Below, piece after piece: positions 30,020 through 40,351 of a DNA stretch of 64,000 nt. The translations under genes and the position numbers were made by a program. Each line of letters begins with the position of its first letter. Positions within the stretch are counted from its first letter, which is position 1. The notes beneath the pieces are model-generated. The model was not told the origin of the DNA, did not search any database, and worked only from the letters and a program-made list of their open reading frames with translations. Origin of the DNA: Deltaproteobacteria bacterium (GTDB taxonomy: Bacteria > Myxococcota_A > Polyangia > Polyangiales > Houyiibacteriaceae). Location of the stretch: contig SHLP01000003.1 in assembly GCA_004283055.1 (NCBI GenBank), positions 41,587-105,586 on the forward strand, given 5' to 3'.

Positions 30020-32294
30020 CGATCGCGTCCAGGGCCGACGCGTGCGCTTCGGCGAGCTCTTCCACCGGCACCTCGCAGGCGCCGTCAATCGCGACGGTCT
30101 GGCCCGTGACCGTTCCAATCTTCTCGAATGGCACTCCGTGTCGTGCGCAGATGTCACCGACCTGACCGGCATGGCTCGGGGAGAGACTGACGAGGATCCG
30201 CGTTGGTTCTTCGCTGAAGAGCAGGGCGTGCGCGGGCGCGTCCTCACTCGAGGGCAGGCTCACCTGTGCGCCGTGTCCGTACGCGATGCACGACTCGGCC
30301 AGCGCGACCGCGAAGCCGCCGTCGCTGATGTCGTGAGCGCTTCGCAGAAGCTTCTTCTTTGCAAGCGCGAGCATCGCGTGCTGGAGCTCCGCTTCCGCGT
30401 CGAGGTCGATCCCGACGGGCGCGCCCGTTACCGAGCCGCTGCGCTGCGCGAGCCACTCGGAGCCGCCGAGCACTCCGCGGGAAGGGCGCCCTAGGTGCGC
30501 AATGACATCGCCTTCGGACAGAAATCCAAGTCCAATGCGATGCTCGGGGTCTTCGAGTTGCCCCACGACGGCGACCGTCGGCGTTGGCAAGATGGCCTTG
30601 CCATCGGTCTCGTTGTAGAGGCTGACATTGCCTGAGACGACAGGCGCGCCCAGGGCGCTACACGCCGCAGCCAAACCGTCGATTGCCTGTGAAAAGCGCC
30701 ACATCTGCTCGGGCACTTCGGGGTTACCGAAGTTCAGGCAGTCGGTGAGGCCAAGTGGCTTCGCACCAACGCAGACGATGTTGCGCGTGCACTCGGCGAC
30801 CGCCATTGCGGCGCCGGCGTAGGGATCGAGCTCTACGTGTCGGCCGTTGCAGTCGACGGAGATGGCGAGGAACTTCTCGCGTGACCCACCGGCATCTTCG
30901 CAGAACGCGCGAATCACCGCAGCGTCCCCGTCCCCGGGACGAATCACCGTTCCGTTTCCGACGATGTGATCGTACTGCCGCCAGATCCAAGAACGGCTTC
31001 CGATGTTGGGCGAGCCGATCAGGCGCACGAGCTCGGCGCCCAGGTCTTCAGGACCGTCTCCGGTCATCGTGAAGAGCCTGGCCTCATCCGAACGCCCCCG
31101 CTGGGGGCGATCGTACTTGGGTGCTGCGTTGGTGAGCAGGTCGACCGGAAGATCGACGACGACCACCGGGTCCGGCTCACCCGTTCCGTCGAACGGGTCG
31201 TAGCCGGGGGTAGCTTTGCAGACGAAGCGCCCGGTATCCGTCACGCGGCCGACGATCGACGCGTCGAGGTCCCACTTGGCACAGATATCGAACACTTCTT
31301 GCTCGCGCCCCGCCTTGGCGACCATCAGCATGCGTTCTTGCGACTCGCTCAGCAGCATTTCGTAGGGGCTCAATGCCTTGGTCCGGCGGGGAATCGCGTC
31401 GAGATCGAGCTCGATGCCATTGCCCGCGCGGTCCGCCATTTCGACCGACGACGAGGTCAGCCCCGCTGCGCCCATGTCCTGTACGCCAGACAGGCAATCG
31501 GTGGCGAAGATCTCCAGGCAGGCTTCGAGCAGCAGCTTCTCCATGAACGGGTCGCCCACCTGCACCGTCGGGAGCTTGCTGTCGGTCTCCTCGCCGAACT
31601 CCGCGCTCGCCATGGTGGCGCCGTGGATTCCGTCTCTGCCTGTCTTGGCGCCGACATAGAGGATCGGGTTGCCGATGCCTTCTGCAACTCCGAAGAAGAG
31701 GTCGTCGGTCTTGGCTATTCCCACGGTGAACGCGTTGACCAGGATGTTGCCGTCATAGCTCGCGTCGAACTGGACTTCGCCGCCGACGGTCGGGACGCCG
31801 ATGCAATTGCCGTAGCCGCCGATGCCTGCGACCACGCCCTTGAGGAGCTGAGGAGTCCTCGGGTGATCGGGGCGACCAAACCGGAGTGAGTTCAACGACG
31901 CGACCGGACGCGCGCCCATCGTGAAGACGTCGCGTAGGATGCCGCCCACGCCGGTTGCCGCGCCCTGGTAGGGTTCGATATACGATGGGTGGTTGTGCGA
32001 CTCCATCTTGAACACCGCGCAGAAGCCATCGCCGATATCGACGGCCCCAGCGTTCTCACCGGGCCCCTGAACGACCTGCGGCCCTGTGGTCGGCAGGCGA
32101 GCGAGGTGAACCCGTGAGGACTTGTACGAGCAGTGCTCGGACCACATCACGCTGATGACCCCGAGCTCTGCGTAGCTGGGCGCGCGCTCGAGGGTGCTGA
32201 GGACGCGCTTCCACTCCTCCGCCGCTAGACCAAACTCGCGTGCGATTTCGGGAGAGCTATCCGGCTCTCCGGGAAAGTTGGCTGGTGTGCTCAT
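30012..32294 (-). CDS. purL: Phosphoribosylformylglycinamidine synthase subunit PurL
   Basis: [67 protein letters not shown]. Confidence 0.97.
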   Translation of the reverse strand: MSTPANFPGEPDSSPEIAREFGLAAEEWKRVLSTLERAPSYAELGVISVMWSEHCSYKSSRVHLARLPTTGPQVVQGPGENAGAVDIGDGFCAVFKMESHNHPSYIEPYQGAATGVGGILRDVFTMGARPVASLNSLRFGRPDHPRTPQLLKGVVAGIGGYGNCIGVPTVGGEVQFDASYDGNILVNAFTVGIAKTDDLFFGVAEGIGNPILYVGAKTGRDGIHGATMASAEFGEETDSKLPTVQVGDPFMEKLLLEACLEIFATDCLSGVQDMGAAGLTSSSVEMADRAGNGIELDLDAIPRRTKALSPYEMLLSESQERMLMVAKAGREQEVFDICAKWDLDASIVGRVTDTGRFVCKATPGYDPFDGTGEPDPVVVVDLPVDLLTNAAPKYDRPQRGRSDEARLFTMTGDGPEDLGAELVRLIGSPNIGSRSWIWRQYDHIVGNGTVIRPGDGDAAVIRAFCEDAGGSREKFLAISVDCNGRHVELDPYAGAAMAVAECTRNIVCVGAKPLGLTDCLNFGNPEVPEQMWRFSQAIDGLAAACSALGAPVVSGNVSLYNETDGKAILPTPTVAVVGQLEDPEHRIGLGFLSEGDVIAHLGRPSRGVLGGSEWLAQRSGSVTGAPVGIDLDAEAELQHAMLALAKKKLLRSAHDISDGGFAVALAESCIAYGHGAQVSLPSSEDAPAHALLFSEEPTRILVSLSPSHAGQVGDICARHGVPFEKIGTVTGQTVAIDGACEVPVEELAEAHASALDAIVS

Positions 32295-32986
32295 TCGAAC
32301 CCCAAATGACGCCGAAGCGATGTGAAGAGCGCGAACCCGTCGTCGTTGCCCAGGATGGTTTCGCTCGCACGTTCCGGGTGCGGCATCATGCCGAGCACGT
32401 TCTTCTCACGGTTGTAGAGACCGGCGATGTCTCCCACCGAGCCGTTCGGATTTGCATCGCTGCCCTCGGGCTCGCCGCCGCCTCGCGTGCAGTAGCGAAA
32501 CGCGATCTGCCCGTGGCGTTCGAGGTCGGCAAGACCATCCTCGGTGGTGTGGTACCGGCCGTCTGCATGCGCAATGGGGAGGCGGAGAACCTTGCCTCGT
32601 CCCATGTCGGTGAACGGACCTTCGTTTTCGACTCTGAGATGGATGTCGCGGCACTCGAAGCGAAGATGAGCATTCCTGGTGAGTGCACCGGGTAGGAGCC
32701 CCATCTCCGTCAGAATCTGAAACCCGTTGCAGATACCGAGCACCGGGCCGCCTCGGCCGGCGAACTCGCGGACGGAGTGGTCGATCGGACTGAAGCCCGC
32801 GATCGCGCCGGCGCGAAGGTAGTCACCGTACGAAAAACCGCCGGGAATCACGACGGCGTCCGCGTCGCCGAGGCTCGTCCCTTTGTGGAAGGCGTACCAG
32901 GCGTCTGCGCCCAAGACGTCGCGGACCGCGTGAAGGGCGTCCCAGTCGGCGTTCGAGCCTGGAAATTGTAAAACAGCGACTCTCAT
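32291..32986 (-). CDS. purQ: Phosphoribosylformylglycinamidine synthase subunit PurQ
   Basis: [66 protein letters not shown]. Overlaps purL by 4 bp. Confidence 0.97.
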   Translation of the reverse strand: MRVAVLQFPGSNADWDALHAVRDVLGADAWYAFHKGTSLGDADAVVIPGGFSYGDYLRAGAIAGFSPIDHSVREFAGRGGPVLGICNGFQILTEMGLLPGALTRNAHLRFECRDIHLRVENEGPFTDMGRGKVLRLPIAHADGRYHTTEDGLADLERHGQIAFRYCTRGGGEPEGSDANPNGSVGDIAGLYNREKNVLGMMPHPERASETILGNDDGFALFTSLRRHLGFE

Positions 32987-33056
32987 CTGACGGTTCCCTG
33001 CTCCTCGGCGCGCGGAGCATAGAACGGACCGGCCCGCAGGCAACGCGGAAGCGATG

Positions 33057-33683
33057 CTATCGAATCCGCTCGAAATAGCCGTGGCTGATCTCGGGTTCGA
33101 GACCTGCCACCGGGGTCAAGCGAAAGACGATCGTGCCTCTGCAGCTCGACGCGTCAACAACCCCGTAGGCACGGCTGTCCTGGCCCATGTAGCCGCGGTA
33201 GTCACCGAGAAGGTAGAGCCTCCCCGCGGGGACCTCCGCTTTGTCGACGTGGTGCCGACGGTTTTCGCCGAGGAAGATCTGGTGGTTGCCGGTGCCGAGG
33301 TACTCGTCGCCCCAGGTCACCTGGACCGTCCGGTCGGTGTCCTCGTTGTAGAACGAGCCGCTTCCGCCTCCGTTGTATTCGACCGGCTTGCCGTCGATGA
33401 AAAGCTCGGTCCCAAACGAATGGATCGTCATCCCTTCGGTTGCCGCGACGCGGGCAACGACCCAGCCGACCTCGGTAGGATGTTGGCAAACCGCGATCGA
33501 TCCCAGGGTGGGGGCCGCTTTTTTGCGGATCAGTACACGCTCTCCGCGAAGCAAAGTAGGCGCCATCCCGTTGTGTCCCACCTCCGCCATGTCGAACAGG
33601 AATACCTTGAGGGCCAGGGCGATGACGATCAGGGCCGCGCCCACCCAGGAAAGGCATCCAAGCCCGCTGCGAATCGCCCCCAT
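33057..33683 (-). CDS. Signal peptidase I fold (S26) protein lacking the Ser/Lys catalytic dyad
   Basis: N-terminal TM; VGHNGMAPTLLRGERVLIRKK; VVARVAATEGMTI; GDYRGYMGQDSRAYGVVDASSCRGTIVFRL. Confidence 0.85.
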   Translation of the reverse strand: MGAIRSGLGCLSWVGAALIVIALALKVFLFDMAEVGHNGMAPTLLRGERVLIRKKAAPTLGSIAVCQHPTEVGWVVARVAATEGMTIHSFGTELFIDGKPVEYNGGGSGSFYNEDTDRTVQVTWGDEYLGTGNHQIFLGENRRHHVDKAEVPAGRLYLLGDYRGYMGQDSRAYGVVDASSCRGTIVFRLTPVAGLEPEISHGYFERIR

Positions 33684-33691
33684 CCCCCTCG

Positions 33692-34330
33692 CTATTCGCC
33701 GCTTGCGAGGTACTTGTCAAGCTCGCGAAGGAAGGGCTGAATGGTCTCGGCGGGCCGAGCCGCGGCATAGACGGCACGCCGGATCGCGACACCGGTCGCG
33801 CCGGCCCGAAGCAACGGCCGAAGATCCTCTGGACGCACGCCCCCCAACGCATATGTCGGTAGCTCGACACCGGCGATCGCAGCCCGAAAACCGTGAAGCC
33901 CAAGGGGTGGACCCTTGCCCGGGACGCCGAATACCGGGCTCAAGAACGCATAGCTCGCAAGCGCGCGCTCAGCGGCCTCGAGCCCGCTGCGATCGTGGCG
34001 AGAGACGCCCAGCACACTGAAAGCAGACCAATGGCTTCGAATCTCCATGGGCGAAAGGCCAAGCTCGGGCAGGTGCACGCCGTCCGCGTGTACGACGTCG
34101 GCGAGATCGGCCCGTCGGTTCACCGTCAGCGCGCTGCCGACGTCGCGCGTGATGGCGCGCAGCTCGTGTCCCCATTGCACGATCTGGCGATCAGACGCCC
34201 TTTTCGCACGGAGCTGCACGCCAATCACCTCCGGTGGGCACCCTTCGAGGGCCTTTCGAACTGGAGCCACGGGGCCGTCCGCGTGATTCGGGTCTGTGAT
34301 GATCCAGATCCGCGGAAGGCCGTTGTTCAT
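33692..34330 (-). CDS. thiE: Thiamine phosphate synthase
   Basis: VIGVQLRAKRASDRQI; SALTVNRRADLADVVHADGVHLPE; ALGGVRPEDLRPLLRAGATGVAIRRAVY. Confidence 0.9.
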   Translation of the reverse strand: MNNGLPRIWIITDPNHADGPVAPVRKALEGCPPEVIGVQLRAKRASDRQIVQWGHELRAITRDVGSALTVNRRADLADVVHADGVHLPELGLSPMEIRSHWSAFSVLGVSRHDRSGLEAAERALASYAFLSPVFGVPGKGPPLGLHGFRAAIAGVELPTYALGGVRPEDLRPLLRAGATGVAIRRAVYAAARPAETIQPFLRELDKYLASGE

Positions 34331-34340
34331 CGCGATCGGC

Positions 34341-35138
34341 TCAGGTTCGGCCGTCTTGATCGGAGCCGATGACGCCTTCGAGCGGGCTCGACGCCGTCGC
34401 GTAGAGCTTGCGTGGAATACGGCCTGCGAGGAACGCGTCCCGGCCGGCCTCGACGGCTGCTCTCATCGCTCGAGCCATTCGAACGGGGTCCTTGGCGCCG
34501 GCGATCGCCGTGTTCATCAGCACTCCGTCGATGCCGAGCTCCATCGCGATTGCAGCGTCCGACGCGGTGCCGACGCCGGCGTCGACAATGACGGGCACCG
34601 TCGCGTGCTTCACGATGATCTCGATGTTGAAAGGATTGCGAACGCCGAGCCCGCTGCCGATGGGCGCGGCCAACGGCATGACTGCAGCACAGCCCAGCTC
34701 CTGGAGGCGAAGCGCCGCGATCGGATCGTCATTGAAGTAGGGAAGAACGGTGAACCCGTCGTCTACCAAGGCCTTGGCGGCTTGCAGTGTTGCAGGCACA
34801 TCGGGGAAGAGCGTCTTTTCGTCGCCGATGACCTCGAGCTTGATCAGCGGGGTGTCCAGAAGCTCCCTCGCCAGCCGAGCGGTTCGCACCGCGTCTTCCG
34901 CGGTGTAGCAACCCGCTGTGTTGGGCAAGAGCGTGTAGTTGCCCTCGCGCAGCACCGTCATGATCGAGTCCGCCCCGGTGGCTTTCAAATCCACCCTGCG
35001 CACGGCGACGGTCACGACTTCGCAGCCGGAGGCGTCCAATGCCCTTTTTGCGATATCGAGGCTCGGGTACTTCCCGGTACCCGTGAACAGGCGCGATCGA
35101 AACTCGAACTGGCCGATCTTCAGAGTGTCTTCGGACAC
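34341..35138 (-). CDS. thiG: Thiazole synthase
   Basis: [80 protein letters not shown]. Confidence 0.97.
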   Translation of the reverse strand: MSEDTLKIGQFEFRSRLFTGTGKYPSLDIAKRALDASGCEVVTVAVRRVDLKATGADSIMTVLREGNYTLLPNTAGCYTAEDAVRTARLARELLDTPLIKLEVIGDEKTLFPDVPATLQAAKALVDDGFTVLPYFNDDPIAALRLQELGCAAVMPLAAPIGSGLGVRNPFNIEIIVKHATVPVIVDAGVGTASDAAIAMELGIDGVLMNTAIAGAKDPVRMARAMRAAVEAGRDAFLAGRIPRKLYATASSPLEGVIGSDQDGRT

Positions 35139-35339
35139 CTAGCCGCCTCCTACGAACTGGACCACCTCGACCCGGTCACCGTCGCTGAGGCGGGTGCTCT
35201 CATGGAGGGCGCGCGGCACGACTTCTTCGTTACGCTCGACGGCGACCAAGGTGTCCTCGAGCCCGAGGGAGGAAAGCAGCTGCTTCACCGTGGTGGTCGG
35301 CTCGACCTGCCGTTGTTCACCGTTGACCATGAGACGCAT
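35139..35339 (-). CDS. thiS: Sulfur carrier protein ThiS
   Basis: 66 aa [27 protein letters not shown]...[11 protein letters not shown]-terminal GG; adjacent to thiG. Confidence 0.93.
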   Translation of the reverse strand: MRLMVNGEQRQVEPTTTVKQLLSSLGLEDTLVAVERNEEVVPRALHESTRLSDGDRVEVVQFVGGG

Positions 35340-35425
35340 CGGACCGAAGACTAGGGCGGGTGCAGAGGCGCTGCAAGCGGGTTCGAAGATGGGCGCGCTC
35401 CTCCTCCGATGATAGGCTCGGGCGC

Positions 35426-36295
35426 GTGAAGCGCATTCTTCAAGGCGATAATTTGCAGGTCCTCCGGACGCTCCCTCCAGAGCACGCGCGCTTGATCTAC
35501 ATCGATCCACCCTTCAACACCGGGCGGACCCAATCGCGCAATCGGATGCAGGTGCGCGCGGCAGCCCACGGCGAGCGCAAGGGCTTTGGAGACCGCCGCT
35601 ACGAAATCGAGCAGATCGATAGCCCGCGCTACGAAGACGACTACGAGGAGTACCTTCCGTTTCTCATGAGCCGCATCGAAGCTGCGCTGCCCTGTCTCAC
35701 GAGGGATGGTTCGCTCTTCGTCCACCTCGACTACCGCGAAGTGCACTATGTCAAAGTCGCGCTCGACGGCCTGCTCGGCCGTGATCATTTCCTCAACGAA
35801 ATTATTTGGGCGTACGACTTTGGTGGGCGGCCGAAGCGCTGGTGGCCCGCAAAGCACGACACGCTTCTGTGGTACGTACTCGACCCCAAGCAGTACGTCT
35901 TCCAGTTCGACGAAATGGACCGAATTCCTTACATGGCCCCAGGGCTGGTGGGCAAAGAGAAGGCCGCGAGGGGCAAGACGCCCACCGACGTCTGGTGGCA
36001 CACGATCGTTCCAACCAATGGAAAAGAGAAAACGGGCTACCCGACCCAGAAGCCGCTGGGTGTGTTGGACCGCATCATCAGGGTCCATAGCGAGCCCGGC
36101 GACACCGTGCTGGATTTCTTCGCCGGAAGCGGCACCACGGGTGAATCTGCAGCACGCCTAGGAAGAGGCTTCGTGCTCATCGACGAAAGCCAGGAGGCGG
36201 TGGAGATCATGCGCAGGCGCCTTGCTCGATGGGAGCCGGAGGTCGAGATCCACGACGCTGTTCAGCGCGGCACCAGCTCGACCTCGAAGAGTTGA
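35426..36295 (+). CDS. Orphan site-specific DNA methyltransferase (N6-A/N4-C, DPPF type)
   Basis: [16 protein letters not shown]...[10 protein letters not shown]...[10 protein letters not shown]...[16 protein letters not shown]...[20 protein letters not shown]; catalytic motif precedes SAM motif. GTG start. Confidence 0.93.
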   Translation: MKRILQGDNLQVLRTLPPEHARLIYIDPPFNTGRTQSRNRMQVRAAAHGERKGFGDRRYEIEQIDSPRYEDDYEEYLPFLMSRIEAALPCLTRDGSLFVHLDYREVHYVKVALDGLLGRDHFLNEIIWAYDFGGRPKRWWPAKHDTLLWYVLDPKQYVFQFDEMDRIPYMAPGLVGKEKAARGKTPTDVWWHTIVPTNGKEKTGYPTQKPLGVLDRIIRVHSEPGDTVLDFFAGSGTTGESAARLGRGFVLIDESQEAVEIMRRRLARWEPEVEIHDAVQRGTSSTSKS

Positions 36296-37119
36296 GGCCA
36301 GAGCTTTCCAGTCAGCAGGAATGTCTTCGAGTCGGGTCTGTAGGCGATTCCGTTGAGCACATCGGCTCGTAGCGATTCAAACCGGGTCAAAAGGGCGCTC
36401 GCATCGACGATGGCGGTAACACGACCGGTCTTGGAATCGATCCGTAGAATCTCGTCGCTCTGCCAGACGTTTGCGTAAATCTCGGAGCCCACGCATTCGA
36501 GCTCGTTGAGTCGCGGAACCGGGCGTCCCTCTCTCACGACGCGAACCTCGCGCAGGACATCCATGGAGAGGGGATCCCGAAATTCGAGTACCGAAGATCC
36601 GTCGCTCATCACCAGCGCCGTCCCGTCGAAACACAAACCCCATCCTTCACCTCGGTAGCGGACGGTCGAGCGCTGCTCCAGCGTCGCCAAATCGGAGATC
36701 AGAGCAAGCCCGGATCTCCACGTGAGCTGAATCAAGTGCTCGCCGACCCGAGCCAGCCCTTCGCCAAAGAGCTCGGATTCGAGCTCACGCTCTGCGAGCA
36801 CCTTTCCGTCTTCGAGCCGAACCCTGCGCAGCGATGACTTGCCATACTGGCCGGTGCTCTCGTACATGACTCCGTCATGCCAAATGAGGCCCTGTGTAAA
36901 CGCGTCTTTGTCGTGAGGATACTGACGAACGACGCGCACACGAAGCGCCTCGGGCGCTGGCACCTCGACCTGGTGCGGGGCGTCGCTGGGCGTCACGTGG
37001 ACCGGCGAGACGGTCTCTTCGGCGGGCTTTCCACAGCCGGGAGCCAACGCTATCGCGATCGCTGCGAGGCCGCTCGCGAGCAACTCACATTCCAAAGCGC
37101 GTCCGCGAGCCGTTGCCAT
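36262..37119 (-). CDS. Glutaminyl-peptide cyclotransferase (bacterial QC)
   Basis: [80 protein letters not shown]-terminal signal-like segment. Confidence 0.9.
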   Translation of the reverse strand: MATARGRALECELLASGLAAIAIALAPGCGKPAEETVSPVHVTPSDAPHQVEVPAPEALRVRVVRQYPHDKDAFTQGLIWHDGVMYESTGQYGKSSLRRVRLEDGKVLAERELESELFGEGLARVGEHLIQLTWRSGLALISDLATLEQRSTVRYRGEGWGLCFDGTALVMSDGSSVLEFRDPLSMDVLREVRVVREGRPVPRLNELECVGSEIYANVWQSDEILRIDSKTGRVTAIVDASALLTRFESLRADVLNGIAYRPDSKTFLLTGKLWPQLFEVELVPR

Positions 37120-37195
37120 CCGGACGGAAGCCTAGCCTTCGAGCGTTCGGACGCCAATGCTTGACGCCGGCGGTGCCAACCGTTAGCCCCAAGCG

Positions 37196-38350
37196 GTGCA
37201 ACCGGACTCCTCGAAGCCATCGAGACCGCGCGTTCAGCATGCCGAGGTATCCTTGCGACCGACGCGTGCCGAGATCTTGCTCGACGCCATCGCGCACAAC
37301 CTCAGCGTCGTGAAGAATGCGGCGGCGGGGCGGAAGATTCTCGCGGTCGTCAAGGCGGATGCTTACGGTCACGGCGTGGTCCCCGTCGCCCGGCGGCTTC
37401 AGGCCGAAGGCGTAGACGGCTTCGGTGTTGCCCTGGCGGAAGAGGGAATCGAGCTTCGAGAAGCCGGCATCGACCGGACCATTTTGGTTCTCAACGGCAT
37501 CAACGGCGGCGCCCACAGAGAGATCATCGCGGCCGGACTCACCCCCGTGCTCTACGAGGTCTCCGAAGCGAGCGCGTTCGAACGCGTATCCGGAGGCCGT
37601 CCGATCGACATTCACCTCAAAGTCGACACCGGGATGGGCCGTCTCGGCGTGCCCCTCGCAGAGCTCAGCGCCTTCCTTCGCGATCTTCGTCGCTTCCCTT
37701 CTATTCGGATCGCGGGCTTGATGACTCATCTATCGACCGCCGACGCCGACCGTCCATACGTCGCCGAGCAGCTCGCGGGTTTCGCGCAGGCCCGCGGTCT
37801 CGTTCGTCGCTTCGGACACGAACCGTCGGTCCTGCACGTCGCCAACAGCGCGGCCCTGTTTCGGCACCCCGAGTCCCATTTCGACTGGGTGCGCGTTGGC
37901 CTCGCGCTCTATGGTTATCCCGGCTCGGACACCGTTGATCCGCCCCTTCGCCCTGCGCTTCGTTGGCGCACCGAGGTGCTGCGCCTACGAATCCTGCAAG
38001 CGGGCGAATCGGTCGGCTACGGACGCTCGTTTCGTGCACGCAAAGAGACACGCCTCGCCACGATTCCCGTGGGCTACGGCGACGGCCTGCTGCGATCGGC
38101 GTCGAATCGCGGACAGGTCTTGATCGCGGGTGCTCGCTGCCCGATCGTCGGCAACGTCGCGATGGACTTGACCACCGTCGATGTTTCCGGCGTTGCAGAT
38201 GTCGCCATCGGCGACGAGGTGCTTCTCCTCGGCGAGCAGGGCGGCGCCGCGCTAGATGCGCGGGACCTGGCCACCGCTGCCGGAACGATTCCGTATGAGG
38301 TGCTGACCAATGTCTCGCGGCGCGTCCCGCGTGTCTACCTCAATGGCTGA
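37196..38350 (+). CDS. alr: Alanine racemase
   Basis: AVVKADAYGHGVVPVARRL; HLKVDTGMGRLGV; WVRVGLALYGY; VGYGDGLLR; GNVAMDLTTVDV. GTG start. Confidence 0.95.
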   Translation: MQPDSSKPSRPRVQHAEVSLRPTRAEILLDAIAHNLSVVKNAAAGRKILAVVKADAYGHGVVPVARRLQAEGVDGFGVALAEEGIELREAGIDRTILVLNGINGGAHREIIAAGLTPVLYEVSEASAFERVSGGRPIDIHLKVDTGMGRLGVPLAELSAFLRDLRRFPSIRIAGLMTHLSTADADRPYVAEQLAGFAQARGLVRRFGHEPSVLHVANSAALFRHPESHFDWVRVGLALYGYPGSDTVDPPLRPALRWRTEVLRLRILQAGESVGYGRSFRARKETRLATIPVGYGDGLLRSASNRGQVLIAGARCPIVGNVAMDLTTVDVSGVADVAIGDEVLLLGEQGGAALDARDLATAAGTIPYEVLTNVSRRVPRVYLNG

Positions 38351-38367
38351 CTTTTCGCCGAGGAACC

Positions 38368-39231
38368 ATGCTATGGAGTCTCGTGCCTGACGCCGCGCCC
38401 AGCGCACCCGCGAACCCGGACGAGCACTCGAAGCTTCGCGCAGCCTTTCGTGACGCCGGCAACTGGCTCCTTCGACTGCTCCTGTCCCCGTTCGTCGAGG
38501 TCGGCGCGCTCTCAAAGCTGCTTTGGGAATCGGCGTTCTGGGGGATCCGTCCGCCATACCGCGGTCGGCTTTTCGTCGAGGCGATGGAGTTCATCGGCAT
38601 CGGCTCGATCTTTCTCGTTTCGCTGACCGCGGTCTTCGTTGGGGGCGTGCTCGCCTTGCAGCTCGTCGATGGTTTTCGGGACTTTGGCGCCGAGAATCAG
38701 ACCGGCGCCGTGATTGGCTTGGCCCTGGCCCGGGAGGTTGGGCCGGTATTCGCTGCGCTGATGGTCACGAGCCGAGCGGGGAGCGCGATGACGACCGAGC
38801 TCGGCTCCATGCGCGTCACCAACCAAATCGACGCTCTGGTCACCATGGCGGTCAACCCCGTGCAGTATCTGGTCGTGCCGCGGCTCGTCGCTGGCTTCGT
38901 CATGGTTCCGGTCCTGACGATGCTGTTCAACATCGTCGGAGTGATGGGCGCCTTCTTCGTCGCCGTCGGGCTCCTAGGGCTCGACCCCGGCGTGTTCATG
39001 GACCGGCTCAAATGGCTGGTGGACTGGGACGACGTCTCTCAGGGGCTCATCAAGGCGATGGTCTTCGGTGTGGCGGTGACGCTGATCGCGTGTCGACAGG
39101 GCTTCTATGCGAAGGGCGGAGCGGCAGGAGTGGGGCGAGCCACCAACCGCGCCGTCGTGCAAAGCGCCATCGCAATCCTCGTGCTCGACTATCTGGTCAC
39201 GGGCCTCGTCCTCGGACAAGGGCTGCTCTAA
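38368..39231 (+). CDS. mlaE: ABC transporter permease, MlaE family
   Basis: GGVLALQLVDGFRDFGAENQTGAVIGLALAREVGPVFAALMVTSRAGSAMTTELGSMRVTNQIDALVTMAVNPVQYLVVPRLVAG. Confidence 0.94.
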   Translation: MLWSLVPDAAPSAPANPDEHSKLRAAFRDAGNWLLRLLLSPFVEVGALSKLLWESAFWGIRPPYRGRLFVEAMEFIGIGSIFLVSLTAVFVGGVLALQLVDGFRDFGAENQTGAVIGLALAREVGPVFAALMVTSRAGSAMTTELGSMRVTNQIDALVTMAVNPVQYLVVPRLVAGFVMVPVLTMLFNIVGVMGAFFVAVGLLGLDPGVFMDRLKWLVDWDDVSQGLIKAMVFGVAVTLIACRQGFYAKGGAAGVGRATNRAVVQSAIAILVLDYLVTGLVLGQGLL

Positions 39232-40043
39232 TGAAGTTGTTCCGACGGAACCTCCTGCGCTTGACGCGGGCTTCGCTGCCTCCGGGGGTGAAGGACGATC
39301 CGATCCATGTGAGGATTCGTGATCTACACAAGAGCTACGGCGAGCACGAGGTGCTCAAGGGCGTGTCGCTGGACATCCATCGGGGACAAACGAATCTGAT
39401 CATCGGGCCCTCCGGGTCCGGCAAGACCGTCCTGATGCGGCAGTTGATTCGGCTCGAAAACCCGGACTCCGGGCAACTCATCGTCAACGGCATCGATTTC
39501 GCACGGCTCGAAGGCCTCAACCTGGCCGCGATGCGACGCACTTTCGGGATGGTGTTTCAAATGTCTGCGCTCTTCGACTCCATGACGGTGTTCGACAACG
39601 TCGCGTTTCCACTCCGCGAGCACACCGACCTGTCGCGTACTGAGATACGCGATCGGGTGATGGATCGATTGACGGGGCTCGGCGTTGCTGCTGCAGCCCA
39701 GAAGCTTCCCGCCCAGCTCTCCGGGGGGATGCAGAAGCGTGTCGCCGTCGCGCGCGCAATGATCCTCGAGAGCGAGATTCTAATCTACGACGAACCCACC
39801 ACTGGCTTGGATCCGATCACGACCGAAATGGTGGACGAGTTGATCACTGAAGCCGAAGAGATGTTCGGCGTGACCTCGGTCGTGATCAGCCACGACATGG
39901 CCTCGGTCGTGCGTATCGCCAACCAGCTCAGCTTCCTGCACGAGGGGCGGATCGCAGCGACCGGGACGCCGGAGGAGCTCCTGCACACCGATCATCCAGC
40001 CACGGCCGAGTTCATCCGGGCATCGCGAATCAGCACGACCTGA
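39231..40043 (+). CDS. mlaF: ABC transporter ATP-binding protein, MlaF family
   Basis: IIGPSGSGKTVLMRQLIRLENPDSG; QLSGGMQKRVAVARAMILESEILIYDEPTTGLDP; VVISHDM. TAATG overlap with mlaE. Confidence 0.95.
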   Translation: MKLFRRNLLRLTRASLPPGVKDDPIHVRIRDLHKSYGEHEVLKGVSLDIHRGQTNLIIGPSGSGKTVLMRQLIRLENPDSGQLIVNGIDFARLEGLNLAAMRRTFGMVFQMSALFDSMTVFDNVAFPLREHTDLSRTEIRDRVMDRLTGLGVAAAAQKLPAQLSGGMQKRVAVARAMILESEILIYDEPTTGLDPITTEMVDELITEAEEMFGVTSVVISHDMASVVRIANQLSFLHEGRIAATGTPEELLHTDHPATAEFIRASRISTT

Positions 40044-40066
40044 AGAAGAAGAAAACGAGGGGAGCT

Positions 40067-40333
40067 TTGCCGCTTCGGGCTTGCGAAACCCGCCGCCGGA
40101 CCCAGAGTGCCGCGGTGCCGCCCACGCTTTCGCCGCAGGTCCTCCAAGCCCACGATGAAGCCGAGCTTCGAGGTGATCGAGGTTATCTCGATCCCGAAAC
40201 CGGTCTCTTCGTCTTGACGGCGACCGCGCTGCGAAGGCAGGGCGCCTGCTGCGGCTCAGGCTGCCGTCACTGTCCGTACTCGGCTGAAGAGCAGCGGGCC
40301 GCGGGGCGACCTACGATCGGGCGATCGGGGTGA
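40067..40333 (+). CDS. DUF5522-like Cys-rich small protein
   Basis: YLDPETGLFVLTATALRRQGACCGSGCRHCPY. Confidence 0.75.
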   Translation: MPLRACETRRRTQSAAVPPTLSPQVLQAHDEAELRGDRGYLDPETGLFVLTATALRRQGACCGSGCRHCPYSAEEQRAAGRPTIGRSG

Positions 40334-40351
40334 ATCGGCCGGCGAGGGAGG

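Noticed and set aside
34296-35354. 352-aa plus-strand ORF
   Set aside because: Antisense to thiG/thiS; low-complexity composition.
35340-35425. Possible TPP riboswitch upstream of thiS
   Set aside because: Looked for CTGAGA and the conserved ACCTGATCTGGATAATGCCAGCG-type core on the minus strand; not present, and the region is only about 86 bp.
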